Shown here: in pieces, positions 7,435 to 8,824 of the stretch | Numbering within the stretch: the stretch's first letter is position 1 | Layout: each line of letters opens with the position of its first letter | From: Candidatus Lindowiibacteriota bacterium | Lineage (GTDB): Bacteria; Lindowbacteria; 2-12-FULL-62-27 | Reading direction: 5' to 3' | Length of the DNA: 8,824 nt | NCBI GenBank assembly: GCA_023249255.1 | Contig: JAHFCY010000139.1 | Span: forward strand, 1 to 8,824 | The notes under the pieces: generated by a model | Seen by the model: only the letters and a program-made list of their open reading frames with translations | Told to the model about the DNA's origin: nothing | The model's database searches: none | Position numbers and translations under genes: made by a program

Positions 7435-8583
7435 ATGAGGTTGGCGAGGATCGTTTTGCTGTCGGGTTCCATTCTTGTTTCGCTCGCGTTGGGCGAGATG
7501 TATCTCCGGATATTCCCTCCGAAAGAGTTTCGAAGGCTTGAAAATCTGTTCTCCCTGATGCGGCGGGACAACTTTCTGGGTGTCGCGCTTCGGCCCAACG
7601 TGCGGGCGTTCGTGTTGAGAGAGGACGGACAGGACGAGTTTCTGGTTGAAACCAACTCGTACGGGATCCGCGACGAACCTTACTCCGGAAAAAATGGCCG
7701 CCAGAATATCCTGGGACTGGGTGATTCTTATCTGTTCGGGGACGGCGTGAACCGCGAGGAAACGATGCTGTACCTGATTCAACGCCGCCTGGACGAAAGG
7801 TATCCCGGCGCTTTCCGGACCATCAACGCCGGTGTTCCCAGTTATTCCACGAATCAGGAGGCGTTATATTATATGGAGAGAGGCGGACCGGATTTCGAAC
7901 CGGCCTGGGTTCTTCTTTTTTTCTACGTCAATGACGGCGAAATGTACATCGATGCGGCCCACCCCCAAACCATTGTTTTTCACAAAGATATTCCGGTCCC
8001 GGATCCCGAACTGATTCCCAGGGTGTTTTTTCAAGAGGAAAAGGTTCCGCGGTTGGAAATGATTCGATTCATGAAATACATCAAGAAGAAATGGCGGCCG
8101 AAACCCGAGAAGGAAGACAAACCGCCGCAAGCGGCAAACCGCCGGCTGGGAGAGTCCATGATGTTTCTGAAATCCCGAACCGCCGAACTCGATAATTTTA
8201 TCGACAATATGTACCACATGATCGGCACATTGGATCACCACGTCAGATCCAACGGTTCACGGCTGATCTTCGTCTATATCCCGGCGGCGCACGAAGCCGA
8301 AGACGGCGAGTCCCGGCAATGGCATTACAAAAGTTTCGGATATCCGCGGGAGGCGTGGGATTGGAACAGGCTGAACACGCGGATGATTCAATTAATGGAG
8401 CGGATCCATGTCGATTGCGTTGATCTCATGCCGGCATTCGAAGATCATTGGCGGAAAACCGGCCGAAGCCTCTATTTGAACGGGCGGGGGCATTTCACAC
8501 CGGAAGGCAATCGCCTCGCGGCCGAGGTGTCGGCAGCGCGCTTAACTGCGCTGTTGGATTCGAATCGCCGATCGGAAAAATAA
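7435..8583 (+). CDS. Membrane-anchored SGNH/GDSL-type hydrolase-like protein
   Basis: This is a protein of about 382 residues with an N-terminal signal anchor (basic start, then a hydrophobic stretch at about residues 6-21, RIVLLSGSILVSLALGE), so the rest is probably outside the inner membrane. The body fits the SGNH hydrolase superfamily, esterases and O-acyl modifying enzymes: block I is LGLGDSYLFGDG with nucleophile Ser 98, then NAGVPSYSTNQE, a FFYVNDGEMY segment resembling the Asn block, and a C-terminal GHFTPEGN with His 353. The acidic residue normally two or three places before this His is not there (sequence NGRGH), so the catalytic pair may be incomplete. A Lys/Pro-rich linker lies near residues 203-225. 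I preferred ATG 7435 because it directly precedes the anchor; ATG 7384 (399 residues) adds a polar 17-residue tail and cannot be excluded. Substrate unknown; it stands alone, divergent from the polyamine operon. Confidence 0.75.
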   Translation: MRLARIVLLSGSILVSLALGEMYLRIFPPKEFRRLENLFSLMRRDNFLGVALRPNVRAFVLREDGQDEFLVETNSYGIRDEPYSGKNGRQNILGLGDSYLFGDGVNREETMLYLIQRRLDERYPGAFRTINAGVPSYSTNQEALYYMERGGPDFEPAWVLLFFYVNDGEMYIDAAHPQTIVFHKDIPVPDPELIPRVFFQEEKVPRLEMIRFMKYIKKKWRPKPEKEDKPPQAANRRLGESMMFLKSRTAELDNFIDNMYHMIGTLDHHVRSNGSRLIFVYIPAAHEAEDGESRQWHYKSFGYPREAWDWNRLNTRMIQLMERIHVDCVDLMPAFEDHWRKTGRSLYLNGRGHFTPEGNRLAAEVSAARLTALLDSNRRSEK

Positions 8584-8591
8584 CGGGAAAA

Positions 8592-8824
8592 TCAGCGGTG
8601 GGCGGCGGCGTTCAGGGCGGAGAGAAGTTCGCGGCTGGGTTTGAATTTCAGCGCCAGACGATCCGGAACCACAATCGGCTTGCCGGTTTGAAAATTTCTG
8701 CCAGGCCTGGCGCGGCGGCGGACCGCCGAGAACGTTCCAAATCCGCGCAGTTCCACGCGCGGCGACGACAGACACGCTTCGGACAGCGCGGAAAAAAACG
8801 CGCCGGCCGCCACGCGAGCGTCCC
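8592..8824 (-). CDS. HU/IHF family DNA-bending protein, N-terminus outside window
   Basis: HU/IHF proteins are small dimers that bend DNA in the nucleoid and in regulatory complexes. About 76 C-terminal residues of an expected 90-100 are visible; the frame is open to the window edge, so the GTG at 8813 is probably internal. Seen: the end of helix 2 (FFSALSEACL), VELRGFGTFS, the arm RRRARPGRNFQTGKP, and the closing strand and helix LALKFKPSRELLSALNAAAH. The arm-tip motif is normally RNPxTG, with the Pro that inserts between base pairs; here it is RNFQTG with Phe (TTT codon at 8693-8691). There is no long tail. It cannot be assigned to HU, IHF-alpha or IHF-beta from this part. It converges on the hydrolase gene with 8 bases between stops. 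Confidence 0.88.
   Translation of the reverse strand, partial: DARVAAGAFFSALSEACLSSPRVELRGFGTFSAVRRRARPGRNFQTGKPIVVPDRLALKFKPSRELLSALNAAAHR

Noticed and set aside
7192-7782. N-terminal extension of the dehydrogenase frame into the divergent gene
   Set aside because: The extension runs through the AT-rich promoter gap and over the start of the SGNH gene; family similarity begins only at the Rossmann strand.
8557-8566. Perfect 10-base palindrome GATTCGAATC near the end of the SGNH gene
   Set aside because: It has no loop and no T-tract, so it does not act as an intrinsic terminator; palindromes this short are expected by chance.

Overview
The window is moderately GC-rich bacterial DNA with strong C/G preference at third codon positions. 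It looks like a chromosome segment from an environmental or uncultured lineage. No rRNA, tRNA or lineage-specific marker fixes the phylum. The alternative polyamine genes (carboxynorspermidine/carboxyspermidine dehydrogenase and decarboxylase) and an HU/IHF protein fit a Gram-negative bacterium, but that is inference.

Left part (1 to about 4740, all + strand): a type I restriction-modification locus interrupted by a toxin-antitoxin pair. The order is hsdR (EcoEI-like, 5' end outside the window), brnT toxin, a BrnA-like ribbon-helix-helix antitoxin, then hsdM. hsdM keeps its N-terminal and catalytic domains but leaves the family sequence after about residue 385. It then ends in unrelated, somewhat AT-richer DNA that holds a small orphan reading frame broken by a TGA. 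No hsdS specificity gene is present. The 3' end of the locus therefore looks deleted or rearranged, and the system as seen here cannot be a complete type I enzyme. brnTA has its own promoter-like sequence right after hsdR.

Middle part (4829 to about 7260, - strand): a two-gene polyamine operon. Carboxy(nor)spermidine dehydrogenase is followed by a 22-base overlap into nspC, the PLP-dependent decarboxylase. Together they convert a diamine plus aspartate semialdehyde to spermidine or norspermidine. A perfect TATAAT on the - strand lies just upstream.

Right part (7435 to end): a divergently transcribed, membrane-anchored SGNH/GDSL-type hydrolase (+), then, convergent with only 8 bases between them, the C-terminal part of an HU/IHF-family DNA-bending protein (-) that runs off the window. 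This HU-like protein has Phe where the family has its DNA-intercalating Pro.

No CRISPR array, insertion sequence, tRNA or clear intrinsic terminator was seen. The most notable points are the decayed R-M locus with an embedded toxin-antitoxin pair, the unassigned fragment at its broken end, and the atypical HU-like protein.
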